Counted from the first letter of the stretch, positions 24,873-34,133 are shown. The stretch is 53,951 bases of DNA from Lachnospiraceae bacterium (GCA_015057435.1 SVEJ01000021.1:1-53951), one strand, 5' to 3'. Notes: generated by a model from the sequence alone, not told the origin. Made by a program: numbers and translations.

Positions 24873-25340
24873 ATGGGAACAGTATTATGTTGGTTGCTTA
24901 TGGCAGCAATTTTCATTGTCGTTGAAATTGTGACATTGGGACTTACAACAATATGGTTTGCAGGAGGTGCATTTGTTGCAGCAATTGCAGGTGCTTGTGG
25001 TGCCAACTTAGCAATTCAGGTGATTTTGTTTATGGTTGTATCAATTCTTTTATTGGTGTTGACAAGACCGCTTGCAGTAAAACATCTGGATTCTAAGATT
25101 GAGAAGACGAATAGTGAAGCATTGGTTGGTCAGACAGCTATTGTTTTACAAGAAATTCATAATCTCAACGGAACGGGACAAGCAAAGATTAATGGTATGG
25201 AATGGACAGCCAGAGCGAAGGATCCGGACGATATCATTCCTGTCGGAGCAACTGTTAAAGTTGTAGAGATATCCGGTGTAAAACTAATTGTTGAATTAGA
25301 AAAAGAAGATGTAACAGAAACAAAAAAAGAAGAGGCGTAA
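24873..25340 (+). CDS. NfeD-family membrane protein
   Basis: A 155-residue short NfeD (NfeD1b type): N-terminal membrane segments (LCWLLMAAIFIVVEIVTLGLTTIWFAGGAFVAA, LAIQVILFMVVSILLLVL) and a C-terminal OB-fold domain (~80-145: EALVGQTAIVL, GQAKINGMEWTARAKD, IPVGATVKVVEISGVKLIVE). Such proteins are almost always next to an SPFH-domain gene and function with it in membrane microdomains. That gene follows here after 16 bases. AAGGAGGT precedes the ATG. Confidence 0.9.
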   Translation: MGTVLCWLLMAAIFIVVEIVTLGLTTIWFAGGAFVAAIAGACGANLAIQVILFMVVSILLLVLTRPLAVKHLDSKIEKTNSEALVGQTAIVLQEIHNLNGTGQAKINGMEWTARAKDPDDIIPVGATVKVVEISGVKLIVELEKEDVTETKKEEA

Positions 25341-25356
25341 GGAAAGGAGATTTATT

Positions 25357-26295
25357 ATGTTAGGAGCAGGTTTAGGAGCAGCATTTTTAATGTTTTTGGC
25401 ATTCATTTTGGCAGTTGTTGTTTTGAGTTGTATTCGTATTGTACCACAGGCGTATGCTTATGTCGTTGAGAGTCTTGGAACTTATAAGTGTACATGGTCA
25501 GCAGGTTTACACTTCAAGGTGCCGATTATTGACAAGGTTGCAAGAAAAGTAACAATGAAAGAGCAGGTAGTAGATTTTGCACCGCAGCCGGTAATTACAA
25601 AGGATAACGTAACAATGCGTATTGATACAGTTGTATTTTTCCAGATTACAGATCCGAAGTTGTTCTGTTATGGAGTTGAAAATCCGATTATGGCGATTGA
25701 AAATCTAACGGCTACAACACTTCGTAACATCATCGGTGATTTGGAATTGGATGAGACACTTACATCGAGAGAGACGATTAATACGAAGATGAGAGCAACA
25801 CTTGATGTGGCAACAGATCCATGGGGTATTAAGGTAAACCGTGTAGAGCTTAAGAATATTATTCCACCGGCAGCAATTCAGGATGCGATGGAGAAACAGA
25901 TGAAAGCAGAGCGTGAAAGACGTGAGCAAATTCTTATCGCAGAAGGTGAGAAGAAATCAGCGGTATTACGTGCAGAAGGTCATAAGGAATCCATGATTTT
26001 ACAGGCAGAGGCTGAAAAGCAATCAGCAATCTTGCGCGCAGAGGCTAAGAAAGAAGCAACCATTCGTGAAGCAGAAGGTCAGGCTGAGGCGATTCTTGCT
26101 ATTCAAAAAGCAAACGCAGATGGTATCATTTTATTGAATGAAGCGGCACCTTCCGGTGAAGTACTTCAGTTAAAGAGCTTAGAAGCATTTGCAAAAGCTG
26201 CAGACGGTCAGGCGACGAAGATTATTATTCCTTCAGAGATTCAGGGTATTGCAGGTCTTGCAAAATCTGTTACAGAGATAGCAAAAGAGAACTAA
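25357..26295 (+). CDS. SPFH/band-7 (stomatin-like, QmcA) protein
   Basis: A 312-residue stomatin-like protein with one N-terminal membrane anchor (~5-28), an SPFH domain (~30-190: RIVPQAYAYVVESLGTYKCTW, DNVTMRIDTVVFFQITDP, LRNIIGDLELDETLTSRETIN, NRVELKNIIPPAAIQDAMEKQMKAERERR) and a long Ala/Glu-rich coiled coil (~190-260). It probably assembles into a membrane-bound cage or scaffold. With NfeD it forms a conserved pair. AAGGAGA precedes the ATG, and a terminator follows. Confidence 0.93.
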   Translation: MLGAGLGAAFLMFLAFILAVVVLSCIRIVPQAYAYVVESLGTYKCTWSAGLHFKVPIIDKVARKVTMKEQVVDFAPQPVITKDNVTMRIDTVVFFQITDPKLFCYGVENPIMAIENLTATTLRNIIGDLELDETLTSRETINTKMRATLDVATDPWGIKVNRVELKNIIPPAAIQDAMEKQMKAERERREQILIAEGEKKSAVLRAEGHKESMILQAEAEKQSAILRAEAKKEATIREAEGQAEAILAIQKANADGIILLNEAAPSGEVLQLKSLEAFAKAADGQATKIIIPSEIQGIAGLAKSVTEIAKEN

Positions 26296-26303
26296 TTAAC
26301 AAG

Positions 26304-26352
26304 AAAAAAGGTTACAATCGTTTGTGATACAAATTGATTGTAATCTTTTTTT
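26304..26352 (+). terminator. Hairpin terminator after the SPFH gene
   Basis: AAAAAGGTTACAATC pairs with GATTGTAATCTTTTT, with one wobble pair, and a T-run follows. The 3' arm overlaps a promoter -35 box. Confidence 0.9.
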
Positions 26353-26362
26353 GTTGTATAAT
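26334..26362 (+). promoter_or_regulatory. Promoter for the AI-2E permease gene, nested in a terminator
   Basis: TTGATT (26334-26339), a 17-base T-rich spacer and perfect TATAAT (26357-26362). The -35 box lies in the downstream arm of the preceding hairpin. Confidence 0.6.
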
Positions 26363-26414
26363 GAACGTTGGGTTAAGATAGCAGAAGATTTGTATAAAAG
26401 CCGGAGGATAACTT

Positions 26415-27674
26415 ATGACAAAATGGAAGATACAAAAGAAATATATAAAGATTGCATTGATTGCCTTGGGTGTGATTATTCTTGCATTGTTCTTTAGCTA
26501 TATGTTAGAACATCAAGAGCAGGTAAAAGACTGGACGAAAGTGATGAAACACGCGATATTTCCGATTATGGCGGGAAGTATATTGGCGTATTTGTTAAAT
26601 CCGATTCTTAATTTTTTTGAAAGAAATCTGTTTGCTCCGCTTGGTAATAAAATATTCAAAAAGAATGAAAAAAAGGGGAAAAAGTTTTCAAGAGTATGTG
26701 GTATAACTTGTACGTTGGTTGTGTTTTTTGTTATGTTGGTTGGCGGAATTTATATGGTTGCACCTCAAGTATATCAATCTGTTGTGAAGATTGTAACTGA
26801 GGCACCAACGTATTATGAAAATGTGAACGGTTGGATTAATGATATCAGCAAAGACAATCCGGAACTTGGTCGCTACCTGGTACCGGCGTTGGATCGCATT
26901 TATAATCAAGCTTTAACATATGTGAATGAAGATATTTTGCCGAATATGGATAAGATTGTTGCGGGCGTGACATCCGGTATTGTAGGCGGAGTGAAGATGT
27001 TGTTAAATGTTGTTGTTGCTGTGATAGTTTCGGTCTACGTGATGTCTGAAAAGGAAATATTGATTTCTGTATTTAAGAAACTTACTTACAGTTTGTTTTC
27101 TGTAAAAGATGCCAATGCAGTTGTAAGAGGAGCAAGATATGCGAATCAGGTTTTTGGCGGATTTATCAATGGTAAAATTATTGACTCATTTATCATAGGT
27201 GTGCTTTGTTACATTTTTATGGTTTGTGTAGATTTTCATTATCCGGTATTGATTAGTATGATTATAGGTGTGACGAATGTAATACCATACTTCGGACCGT
27301 TTATCGGAGCAATTCCGAGTATTTTAATTTTATTAATGATGGATTTTAAGCAGGGATTAATTTTCGGAATATTTGTACTTGTATTACAGCAGATAGATGG
27401 TAATATTATCGGTCCGTTGATTTTAGGAGACAGATTAAAGATATCCAGCATGTGGATTTTATTTGCAATTTTGATTGGAGGCGGCTTCTTCGGAATTCCG
27501 GGGATGATTCTTGGTGCACCATGTTTTGCATGTATTTACGCAATGGTTAGCACATTTTGCAAGGTTAAGCTGGAACAAAAGGAATTACCGCTTACAACGG
27601 CGGATTACCTTTTGATTGATCAGATTTCAATTGAAAAAGAGGTAGAACAGGAATCAGAAGAAAAGGCTGAGTGA
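26415..27674 (+). CDS. AI-2E-family (PerM/YdiK-like) membrane permease
   Basis: A 419-residue polytopic protein. It has the family layout: an N-terminal pair of helices (IALIALGVIILALFFSYML, FPIMAGSILAYLLNPILNFFE), a soluble amphipathic central part (~130-200) and a C-terminal bundle of helices containing the conserved signature GVTNVIPYFGPFIGAIPS (~290-307) and QQIDGNIIGPLILGD. The family covers transporters proposed to export autoinducer-2 and Na+/H+ antiporters; the substrate here is unknown. CGGAGGA precedes the ATG. Confidence 0.9.
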   Translation: MTKWKIQKKYIKIALIALGVIILALFFSYMLEHQEQVKDWTKVMKHAIFPIMAGSILAYLLNPILNFFERNLFAPLGNKIFKKNEKKGKKFSRVCGITCTLVVFFVMLVGGIYMVAPQVYQSVVKIVTEAPTYYENVNGWINDISKDNPELGRYLVPALDRIYNQALTYVNEDILPNMDKIVAGVTSGIVGGVKMLLNVVVAVIVSVYVMSEKEILISVFKKLTYSLFSVKDANAVVRGARYANQVFGGFINGKIIDSFIIGVLCYIFMVCVDFHYPVLISMIIGVTNVIPYFGPFIGAIPSILILLMMDFKQGLIFGIFVLVLQQIDGNIIGPLILGDRLKISSMWILFAILIGGGFFGIPGMILGAPCFACIYAMVSTFCKVKLEQKELPLTTADYLLIDQISIEKEVEQESEEKAE

Positions 27675-27685
27675 TGTAGGAAGAA

Positions 27686-27865
27686 CTATACAAAGCGATT
27701 GAGCTCGGAGTTGTATGCATAATCTATGGACGCTAATTTTGAAATGATGTCATCGTCATTTAACTCCAGATCATCACATAGAGCGGATAGACTGTCATAG
27801 TTATCGCGTAGTTTTGTGTTAATATAGCTTAGTAGTATCATTGGATCATTTGGTATTGTAGACAT
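27686..27865 (-). CDS. DUF4250 small protein
   Basis: A 59-residue protein on the minus strand. It begins MSTIPNDPMILLSYINTKLR and continues with DNYDSLSALCDDLELN, a helix-rich sequence ending AYNSELNRFV. The pattern (PxDPxxLLSxxNxxLRDxYxSLxxLC, then a helix ending YxxxxNxF) is that of DUF4250, a family common in Lachnospiraceae with no known function. AAAGGAG precedes the ATG. It fills the otherwise empty 250 bases between the permease and argJ, convergent with the permease and divergent from argJ. Confidence 0.85.
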   Translation of the reverse strand: MSTIPNDPMILLSYINTKLRDNYDSLSALCDDLELNDDDIISKLASIDYAYNSELNRFV

Positions 27866-27955
27866 AGGAATCTCCTTTCGTTTTATAATATCATAATTAG
27901 AACAATTTTAGAAAAATGTCAAGACTTGTCTTGCAGATATAGAAGGAGGATAAAA

Positions 27956-29194
27956 ATGGAACAGTTTAATGGATATACGTATGTGGATGGTGGTGTATGT
28001 GCCGCTAAGGGATTTCAAGCGAACGGTCTTAATTGCGGATTGAATCCGGATAAGAATAAGAATGACCTTGCGTTAGTGGTAAGTGATTGTATATGTAATA
28101 CAGCGGCTGTGTATACTACTAATAAAGTGAAGGGTGCACCGATTATTGTGACAAAGAAACACCTTGAAGTGACCGGTGGCAAGTCAAAAGCAGTAATTGC
28201 GAATTCGAAAAATGCGAATACATGTAATGCAGATGGTGAAGAAAAAGCAAGCCGGATGGCTGAGCTTGTAGCGCAGAAGCTTGGTATTGCAAAAGAAGAA
28301 GTTGTTGTTGCGTCTACCGGCGTAATCGGACAGATCTTACCGATTGAACCAATTGCATCGCATATGGATGCATTGGTTGCAGGATTATCTTATGACGGTA
28401 ACGATAAAGCAACGAATGCAATTATGACGACAGATACTGTTCCAAAGCAGGTTGCTGTTAATTTTGATATCGAAGGTAAAAAAGCTACATTGGGTGGTAT
28501 GGCAAAAGGAAGCGGAATGATTCATCCGAATATGGCAACCACACTTAATTTTGTAACAACAGATGTTGCGATTTCAGCAGAAATGATGCAAAAAGCATTG
28601 TCTGACGTAACGAAGATTACTTACAATTGTTTGAGTATTGACGGTGATACATCGACGAATGATATGGTATGTGTGATGGCCAATGGTCTTGCCGGTAATG
28701 ATGAGATTGTCAGTGAAGGACCTGCGTATGAAGCATTTAAGCAGGCACTTTATATTGTCATGATGAATATGACAAGAATGCTTGCAAAAGATGGTGAAGG
28801 CGCTACGAAGTTGATTGAATGTACAGTTTCTGATGCAAAAGATTTAGATACAGCAATTATTGTTGCGAAAAGTGTTGTACGTTCGCCGTTATTTAAGTGT
28901 GCAGTGTTTGGAGAAGATGCGAACTGGGGCAGAATATTATGTGCCGTAGGTTATGCGGAAGCAGAATTTGACATTCAAAAGGTTGATGTTGATATTGCAT
29001 CTGAAAAAGGTACACTTGCAGTTTGCAGAAATGGTGCCGGTGTAGAATTTTCAGAGGAATTTGCGAAAGTTGTGCTTGCTGAGGATGAGATACAAGTTAA
29101 TATTTCCTTGCATGAAGGAGATGCAAAAGCAACTGCATGGGGATGTGACTTGACATATGATTATGTAAAGATTAATGGGGATTATCGTTCTTAA
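27956..29194 (+). CDS. argJ: Arginine biosynthesis bifunctional protein ArgJ
   Basis: A 412-residue glutamate N-acetyltransferase/ornithine acetyltransferase. It transfers acetyl from N-acetylornithine to glutamate, recycling the acetyl group in arginine synthesis. The autocleavage site is in KGSGMIHPNMATTLNFVTTDV; the Thr of MATT becomes the nucleophile of the beta chain. Other typical segments are AAKGFQANGLNCGLN and GEDANWGRILCAVGYA. Start 27956 follows AAGGAGGA. No argC, argB or argD genes are adjacent, so this is a lone arginine gene here. Confidence 0.95.
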   Translation: MEQFNGYTYVDGGVCAAKGFQANGLNCGLNPDKNKNDLALVVSDCICNTAAVYTTNKVKGAPIIVTKKHLEVTGGKSKAVIANSKNANTCNADGEEKASRMAELVAQKLGIAKEEVVVASTGVIGQILPIEPIASHMDALVAGLSYDGNDKATNAIMTTDTVPKQVAVNFDIEGKKATLGGMAKGSGMIHPNMATTLNFVTTDVAISAEMMQKALSDVTKITYNCLSIDGDTSTNDMVCVMANGLAGNDEIVSEGPAYEAFKQALYIVMMNMTRMLAKDGEGATKLIECTVSDAKDLDTAIIVAKSVVRSPLFKCAVFGEDANWGRILCAVGYAEAEFDIQKVDVDIASEKGTLAVCRNGAGVEFSEEFAKVVLAEDEIQVNISLHEGDAKATAWGCDLTYDYVKINGDYRS

Positions 29195-29257
29195 ATGCAC
29201 GATGACACATTGAATGATATAGAGTTTCTAATAAATGACCGAAGAAGGAGAAAGAAG

Positions 29258-30712
29258 ATGGGTGTTTTATCCGGTTTAGAACCAGCTAGAGTATTTCATT
29301 ATTTTGAAGAAATATGTGGAATTCCACATGGCTCTTATAACGAAAAAGAGATTAGTAATTATTTGGCTGAATATGCGAAAACCCATAATATAGAGTATAT
29401 TCAAGATGAGTTATATAACGTGATTATGTTTATTCCTGCGAGTGAAGGTTATGAACAGGAAGAGCCGATTATTTTGCAAGGACATATGGATATGGTTTGT
29501 GAAAAGAGACCGGATGTTTTGCTTGATATGGAAAAAGAGGCAATTTCTCTGGTGGTTGATGGTGATTTTGTTCGTGCCGACGGTACAACACTAGGTGGTG
29601 ATGATGGAATTGCAATTGCGTATATGCTTGCAATTGCAGAGGATAAAACGATACCGCATCCGCCATTAGAGTTCATTATTACCGTTTCAGAAGAGGTTGG
29701 AATGGATGGAGCAGCAGGGATTGATTTGTCCATGTTAAAGGGTACCCGTATGTTGAATATTGATTCTGAAGAGGAAGGGATTTTCCTTACAAGCTGTGCG
29801 GGTGGTGTGTCAGCGCATGTGAATATTCCGATCATATGGAGTGTTCCGAGAAAAGAGCAGACATATTTGTTGAAGGTGTCGGGATTAATGGGTGGTCATT
29901 CCGGCGTGGAGATTAACAAAGAAAGAGCGAATGCTAATAAAGTTATTGCAAGAGTTTTGTTTGCATTGAAAGACAAGGTTGATTACCAGTTATTTGCATT
30001 AGAAGGCGGAGCGAAAGATAATGCAATTCCTGCTTATGCAGAAGCGAAGATTGGTTTTTTGGCAACACAAGAGGAAAATGCGTGTCAAGTTGTTGAAGAA
30101 TTGAAAGATACATTACAGGCTGAATATGCGGTATCGGATGCTGACATTACTGTATCGTTAGAAGTTTATAAGGATGAGATACCGAATAAGCGTGCTTTGG
30201 ATGAACAAAGCCTTCAAAATGTGCTTTCGTTTTTGATGGTAGTTCCAAATGGTGTGCAAGCTATGAGCATGTCAGTTCCGGGCTTGGTTGAAACTTCTCT
30301 TAATATGGGTATTATGAAGTTGAATGAGGATGGATTGTTTACACAGCACGCCGTAAGAAGTAGTGTAACATCCAGAAAGTATTATGTAGTAGAACAGATG
30401 ACAAGTCTTGTGCAGTCACTTGGTGGTAAACTTGTGTGCAAAGGTGCATATCCGGCTTGGGAATACAAGCAGGATTCACCGGTAAGAGACCGGGTTATTG
30501 CACTATATAGAGAAATGTATCAAAAAGAACCTGTAATGGAGGGTATACATGCAGGATTAGAATGCGGTTTGCTTGCAGACAAGATAGAGAACCTTGATTG
30601 TATCTCTATGGGACCGGATATTATGGATATTCATACACCGGTAGAACGATTGTCGATTGCCTCTACGAAGAGAGTGTATGAGTTCATACTTGCATTTTTG
30701 AAACAACGTTAG
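29258..30712 (+). CDS. pepD: Aminoacyl-histidine dipeptidase (PepD, M20 family)
   Basis: A 484-residue M20 metallopeptidase that hydrolyses Xaa-His dipeptides such as carnosine. Metal-site segments are ILQGHMDMVCEK (~75-85), DGTTLGGDDGIAIAYMLA (~108-125) and TVSEEVGMDGA (~145-155). The lid domain contains GLMGGHSGVEINKERANANK. Start 29258 is chosen because AAGGAGA lies upstream; an earlier in-frame ATG would overlap the argJ stop region. It is followed eight bases later by ispF with an AGGAGG site. Confidence 0.93.
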   Translation: MGVLSGLEPARVFHYFEEICGIPHGSYNEKEISNYLAEYAKTHNIEYIQDELYNVIMFIPASEGYEQEEPIILQGHMDMVCEKRPDVLLDMEKEAISLVVDGDFVRADGTTLGGDDGIAIAYMLAIAEDKTIPHPPLEFIITVSEEVGMDGAAGIDLSMLKGTRMLNIDSEEEGIFLTSCAGGVSAHVNIPIIWSVPRKEQTYLLKVSGLMGGHSGVEINKERANANKVIARVLFALKDKVDYQLFALEGGAKDNAIPAYAEAKIGFLATQEENACQVVEELKDTLQAEYAVSDADITVSLEVYKDEIPNKRALDEQSLQNVLSFLMVVPNGVQAMSMSVPGLVETSLNMGIMKLNEDGLFTQHAVRSSVTSRKYYVVEQMTSLVQSLGGKLVCKGAYPAWEYKQDSPVRDRVIALYREMYQKEPVMEGIHAGLECGLLADKIENLDCISMGPDIMDIHTPVERLSIASTKRVYEFILAFLKQR

Positions 30713-30723
30713 GAGGTTAAGTG

Positions 30724-31263
30724 ATGCGTGTAGGAATGGGATATGATGTGCATCGATTGGTGGAAGATAGAAAGCTAATCTTAGGAGGAGTAAATGTTCC
30801 ATACGAAAAAGGCTTGCTTGGACATTCAGATGCGGATGTATTGACACATGCAATTATGGATGCATTGTTAGGTGCAGCAGCATTAGGTGATATTGGACGA
30901 CATTTTCCGGATACGGATGAACGATATAAAGGTGCTGATAGTATAGAATTATTGCGTCATGTTAAGAAACTTTTGGATGAGAAGCAGTATATGATTGGTA
31001 ATATTGATGCGACTATTATTGCACAGCGTCCAAAGCTGGCACCATTTATTCCTGATATGATTACTACAATTGCGAATGCGTTGGAAGTGTCGGAAAGTCA
31101 AGTCAATATTAAGGCAACGACAGAGGAAGGTATGGGATTTACCGGTACCGGGGATGGAATTAGTTCACAGGCGATTTGTCTTTTAGAAACAGTTGGTAAT
31201 TATGATTACAACGTGATGGATGAAGTTAATGATAAATGTAAAGGATGTTTACACTGTAAGTAA
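30724..31263 (+). CDS. ispF: 2-C-methyl-D-erythritol 2,4-cyclodiphosphate synthase with Cys-rich tail
   Basis: A 179-residue enzyme of the non-mevalonate isoprenoid pathway, converting CDP-methylerythritol 2-phosphate to the cyclodiphosphate with release of CMP. Metal ligands are D8 and H10 (MGYDVHRL) and H42 ([10 protein letters not shown]). The signature [17 protein letters not shown] and the [15 protein letters not shown] segment are complete. The usual protein is ~158 residues; here ~20 residues follow, ending C172-x2-C175-x2-C178-K. AGGAGG precedes the ATG. The tail overlaps the start of the next gene in another frame. Confidence 0.95.
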   Translation: MRVGMGYDVHRLVEDRKLILGGVNVPYEKGLLGHSDADVLTHAIMDALLGAAALGDIGRHFPDTDERYKGADSIELLRHVKKLLDEKQYMIGNIDATIIAQRPKLAPFIPDMITTIANALEVSESQVNIKATTEEGMGFTGTGDGISSQAICLLETVGNYDYNVMDEVNDKCKGCLHCK

Positions 31264-32164
31264 ATGGGAACAAAAACAACAATATATGAAAGAGCATCGT
31301 GATATGTGGAGAAATTGTTTTCAGGATCCTTTGCGTTATGAGGATTTCTATTTTCAACATGTATATCCGCATAATGAAGTGTATGGAATTGAAGGGTGCG
31401 GAATGCTTCATGTCAATCGCTATCTTTGTTCCGTATTTGGATGTCACATGGAATTGCCGTATATTGTTGGGGTGGCGACAAAAGAGACCTGTAGAAGACA
31501 GGGAATTATGCGATGTACAATGGAGCGAGTGTTAACTGATTTGAAAGGAAAACAGGTTCCGTTTACCTATCTGATGCCGGCAAAGGAAGCATATTATTAT
31601 GATTTTGGCTTTCGAAAGGTATCCGATTGGAGAACATCTGATATTGTTCCGAAGAAAAAAAACAGACAAAGAGATTACATTTTTGTTTCTTATGAGGAGA
31701 TCAAGAAGAAAGCGCATATATGGCAACATGTATTAAGACAGATTCATAGTACATTACAGCAACAATTTGATGTTTTTGCAGTGCATGATGAGCATTATTT
31801 TGATTTGCTCTATGCTGAAAAAAGCTGTCAGGACGGAGACGTTATATTTGTTTTTGAGGATATGTGTGACGATGCACATTTTCGAGGTTTTTTTGCTTAC
31901 GTATTCGATCGGGATACGCCTCTTGTTGAACAAATACGCTGTGATGATGTAGAAGTAGTATGTAGCGAATTCTTTTTAGAATATCCGCTTGTGAAATGTG
32001 TCTATGATTATCCGTATATGATGAAAATCATTCATAGGGAATCATTTGTTGCATTATTCAAAGAGGTATTAGATGGTGTATCTGTTGATGATTTATCAGA
32101 TGAAGTTCTGATTGATTTTGTGAGACAGAGAAAGAACTGTCTTTACTTTGCGGAAATTGTTTAA
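31220..32164 (+). CDS. GNAT-family acetyltransferase, Eis-like
   Basis: A 314-residue protein with a GNAT N-terminal half. [26 protein letters not shown] (~80-105) carries the acetyl-CoA-binding loop (RRQG), and [18 protein letters not shown] matches the following strand and helix. The C-terminal half (~150-314) fits the second and sterol-carrier-like parts of Eis-type enzymes, which acetylate amines. The start is uncertain: ATG 31220 or 31229 overlaps ispF, and neither has a strong ribosome site. The substrate is unknown. Confidence 0.78.
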   Translation: MKLMINVKDVYTVSKWEQKQQYMKEHRDMWRNCFQDPLRYEDFYFQHVYPHNEVYGIEGCGMLHVNRYLCSVFGCHMELPYIVGVATKETCRRQGIMRCTMERVLTDLKGKQVPFTYLMPAKEAYYYDFGFRKVSDWRTSDIVPKKKNRQRDYIFVSYEEIKKKAHIWQHVLRQIHSTLQQQFDVFAVHDEHYFDLLYAEKSCQDGDVIFVFEDMCDDAHFRGFFAYVFDRDTPLVEQIRCDDVEVVCSEFFLEYPLVKCVYDYPYMMKIIHRESFVALFKEVLDGVSVDDLSDEVLIDFVRQRKNCLYFAEIV

Positions 32165-32171
32165 GTCAATA

Positions 32172-32200
32172 TTGACAAAGTAAATGCATAAAAATATACT
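32172..32200 (+). promoter_or_regulatory. Strong sigma-A promoter for the cysS operon
   Basis: Perfect TTGACA (32172-32177), 17 bases, TATACT (32195-32200), ~60 bases before cysS. The leader is too short for a T-box. Confidence 0.8.
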
Positions 32201-32262
32201 AAGAAAAGATGTTTGGACAATAGGAATAGGATTTCTATAGTACAGAAAGGGAACGGATAATT

Positions 32263-33681
32263 ATGAAAATTTACAATACCATGACAAGAAAGAAAGAAGA
32301 TTTTGTACCGATTCGTGACGGAAAGGTAGGCATTTATGTATGCGGTCCTACGGTATATGACTATATTCATATGGGAAATGCACGTCCGATGATTGTTTTT
32401 GATACATTAAGAAGATATCTTTTGTATAAGGGATATGATGTGAATTATGTATCAAACTTTACAGATGTGGATGATAAGATTATAAAAAGAGCAATTGAAG
32501 AAGGTGTTACTTCATCAGAGATTTCTGAAAGATATATTGAAGAAGTGATGCAGGATATGAAAGATTTGAATGTAATGGAAGCGACCACACATCCAAAAGC
32601 AACGGAAGAAATTCCTGATATGATTGCGATGATTGAAACATTGATTGAAAAGGGTCATGCGTATGAGGTAAACGGAACAGTTTATTTCCGAACAAGAAGT
32701 TTCAAGGATTACGGTAAGTTGTCTAAGAAGAATATTGATGATCTTGAAGCAGGACATAGAGATGAGAAACATGCACTCAAAGTTTCGGGTGAAGGCGAGA
32801 AAGAAGATTTTCTTGATTTTGTACTTTGGAAACCGAAAAAAGAGGGTGAGCCTTTCTGGGAGTCACCATGGGGTGATGGTCGTCCGGGATGGCATTTGGA
32901 ATGTTCTGTTATGTCAAAGAAATATATTGGTGACATTATAGATATTCATGCCGGTGGTGAGGATTTGATTTTCCCACATCATGAAAATGAAATTGCGCAA
33001 AGTGAAGCTGCTAACGATGTAGAGTTTGCGAGATATTGGATGCATAACGGCTTCCTTAAGATTGACGGAGAGAAGATGTCTAAGTCTTTGGGGAACTTCT
33101 TTACAATCCGTGATATCGGCAAGAAGTATCCGTTACAGGTGATTCGTTTCTTTATTCTTTCAGCGCATTACAGAAGTCCGCTTAATTTTGCTGATACATT
33201 AGTAGATTCATCTAAGGCATCTTTGGATCGTATTTTGACTGCGGTTAGCAGATTAGAGGATGCGTTAGCTGTTGCTACAGACAGAGATTTGACTGAGGAA
33301 GAAAAGGAAGTTAAGGCTCGATTGGCAGAATATGTAACAAAATATGAAAATGCCATGGAAGACGATTTGAATACAGCAGATGCGATTTCGGTAATCTTTG
33401 AGATGGTCAAACTTACGAATTCTTCTGTCACAGCAGATAGTGCAAAATCACTGGTACAAGAAGCATTTACTACAATTGGTAAGCTTTGTGATATCTTAGG
33501 TATTATTACTAAGGTAGAAGCAGAGATTCTTGATAGCAATATTGAGGCGTTGATTGAAGAACGTCAGGCTGCAAGAAAGGCTAAGAACTTTGCAAGAGCA
33601 GATGAGATTCGTGATACTTTGGCGGCACAAGGCATCATTTTGGAGGATACAAGAGAAGGCGTAAAATGGAAGAGGGCATAA
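32263..33681 (+). CDS. cysS: Cysteinyl-tRNA synthetase
   Basis: A 472-residue class I synthetase that charges tRNA-Cys. The HIGH-type motif is YIHMGNARP (~34-42), preceded by VYVCGPTVYDY-like sequence with the zinc Cys. The catalytic-domain segment is FWESPWGDGRPGWHLECSVM, zinc His residues lie in FPHHENEIAQSEA, and the KMSKS motif is GEKMSKSLGNF. The gene opens a cluster with mrnC and rlmB, the same order as in Bacillus. AAGGGAACGG precedes the ATG. The stop overlaps the mrnC start. Confidence 0.97.
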   Translation: MKIYNTMTRKKEDFVPIRDGKVGIYVCGPTVYDYIHMGNARPMIVFDTLRRYLLYKGYDVNYVSNFTDVDDKIIKRAIEEGVTSSEISERYIEEVMQDMKDLNVMEATTHPKATEEIPDMIAMIETLIEKGHAYEVNGTVYFRTRSFKDYGKLSKKNIDDLEAGHRDEKHALKVSGEGEKEDFLDFVLWKPKKEGEPFWESPWGDGRPGWHLECSVMSKKYIGDIIDIHAGGEDLIFPHHENEIAQSEAANDVEFARYWMHNGFLKIDGEKMSKSLGNFFTIRDIGKKYPLQVIRFFILSAHYRSPLNFADTLVDSSKASLDRILTAVSRLEDALAVATDRDLTEEEKEVKARLAEYVTKYENAMEDDLNTADAISVIFEMVKLTNSSVTADSAKSLVQEAFTTIGKLCDILGIITKVEAEILDSNIEALIEERQAARKAKNFARADEIRDTLAAQGIILEDTREGVKWKRA

Positions 33682-34106
33682 TGGATAATTTCCAGTATTT
33701 TAAAGAAGTTTTTCACATTGAACATGGTAGTCCGGAGAGTTATTCACCGTTGGCACTTGCTTATATTGGTGACAGTATATTTGATGTGATGGTACGAACT
33801 ATTGCGGTGAGTAAAGTGAATAAACAGGCCAATAAATACCATAAAGATGTGAGCAAGATTGTGTGCGCATCGGCTCAGGCAAAGATGATATTGGCCATTC
33901 TTGAAAACCTTTCGGAAGAAGAAGTTGCGGTATACAAAAGAGGTCGTAATGCGAATTCTTATACCAAGGCAAAGAATGCGTCAAGAACAGATTACCGCAA
34001 CGCGACCGGATTTGAAGCACTGCTTGGATATCTTTATCTAAAAGAAGATTTTACACGGTTAACAGATGTGGTAAAAATGGGGCTTTCTGTTTTAGAGGAA
34101 GAATAA
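33681..34106 (+). CDS. mrnC: Mini-ribonuclease III
   Basis: A 141-residue RNase III-like nuclease lacking the dsRNA-binding domain; it matures 23S rRNA ends in Bacillus. The catalytic segment LALAYIGDSIFDVMVR matches the family (acidic metal-binding Asp in YIGD), and TDYRNATGFEALLGYLYL is the second conserved acidic region. Start 33681 is preferred, overlapping the cysS stop (TAATG) with AGAGGG upstream; an in-frame ATG at 33666 is also possible. It sits between cysS and rlmB, as in other Firmicutes. Confidence 0.93.
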   Translation: MDNFQYFKEVFHIEHGSPESYSPLALAYIGDSIFDVMVRTIAVSKVNKQANKYHKDVSKIVCASAQAKMILAILENLSEEEVAVYKRGRNANSYTKAKNASRTDYRNATGFEALLGYLYLKEDFTRLTDVVKMGLSVLEEE

Positions 34107-34133
34107 TGCTTCATTAAGAAAGAGGATATAATT

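Noticed and set aside
32165..32176. GTCAATATTGAC palindrome as an operator before cysS
   Set aside because: It overlaps the -35 box and could be regulatory, but a 12-base AT-rich palindrome is not strong enough alone.
32201..32262. T-box riboswitch before cysS
   Set aside because: The promoter is only ~60 bases from the start codon, leaving no room for a T-box, and no specifier or TGG-type motif is seen.
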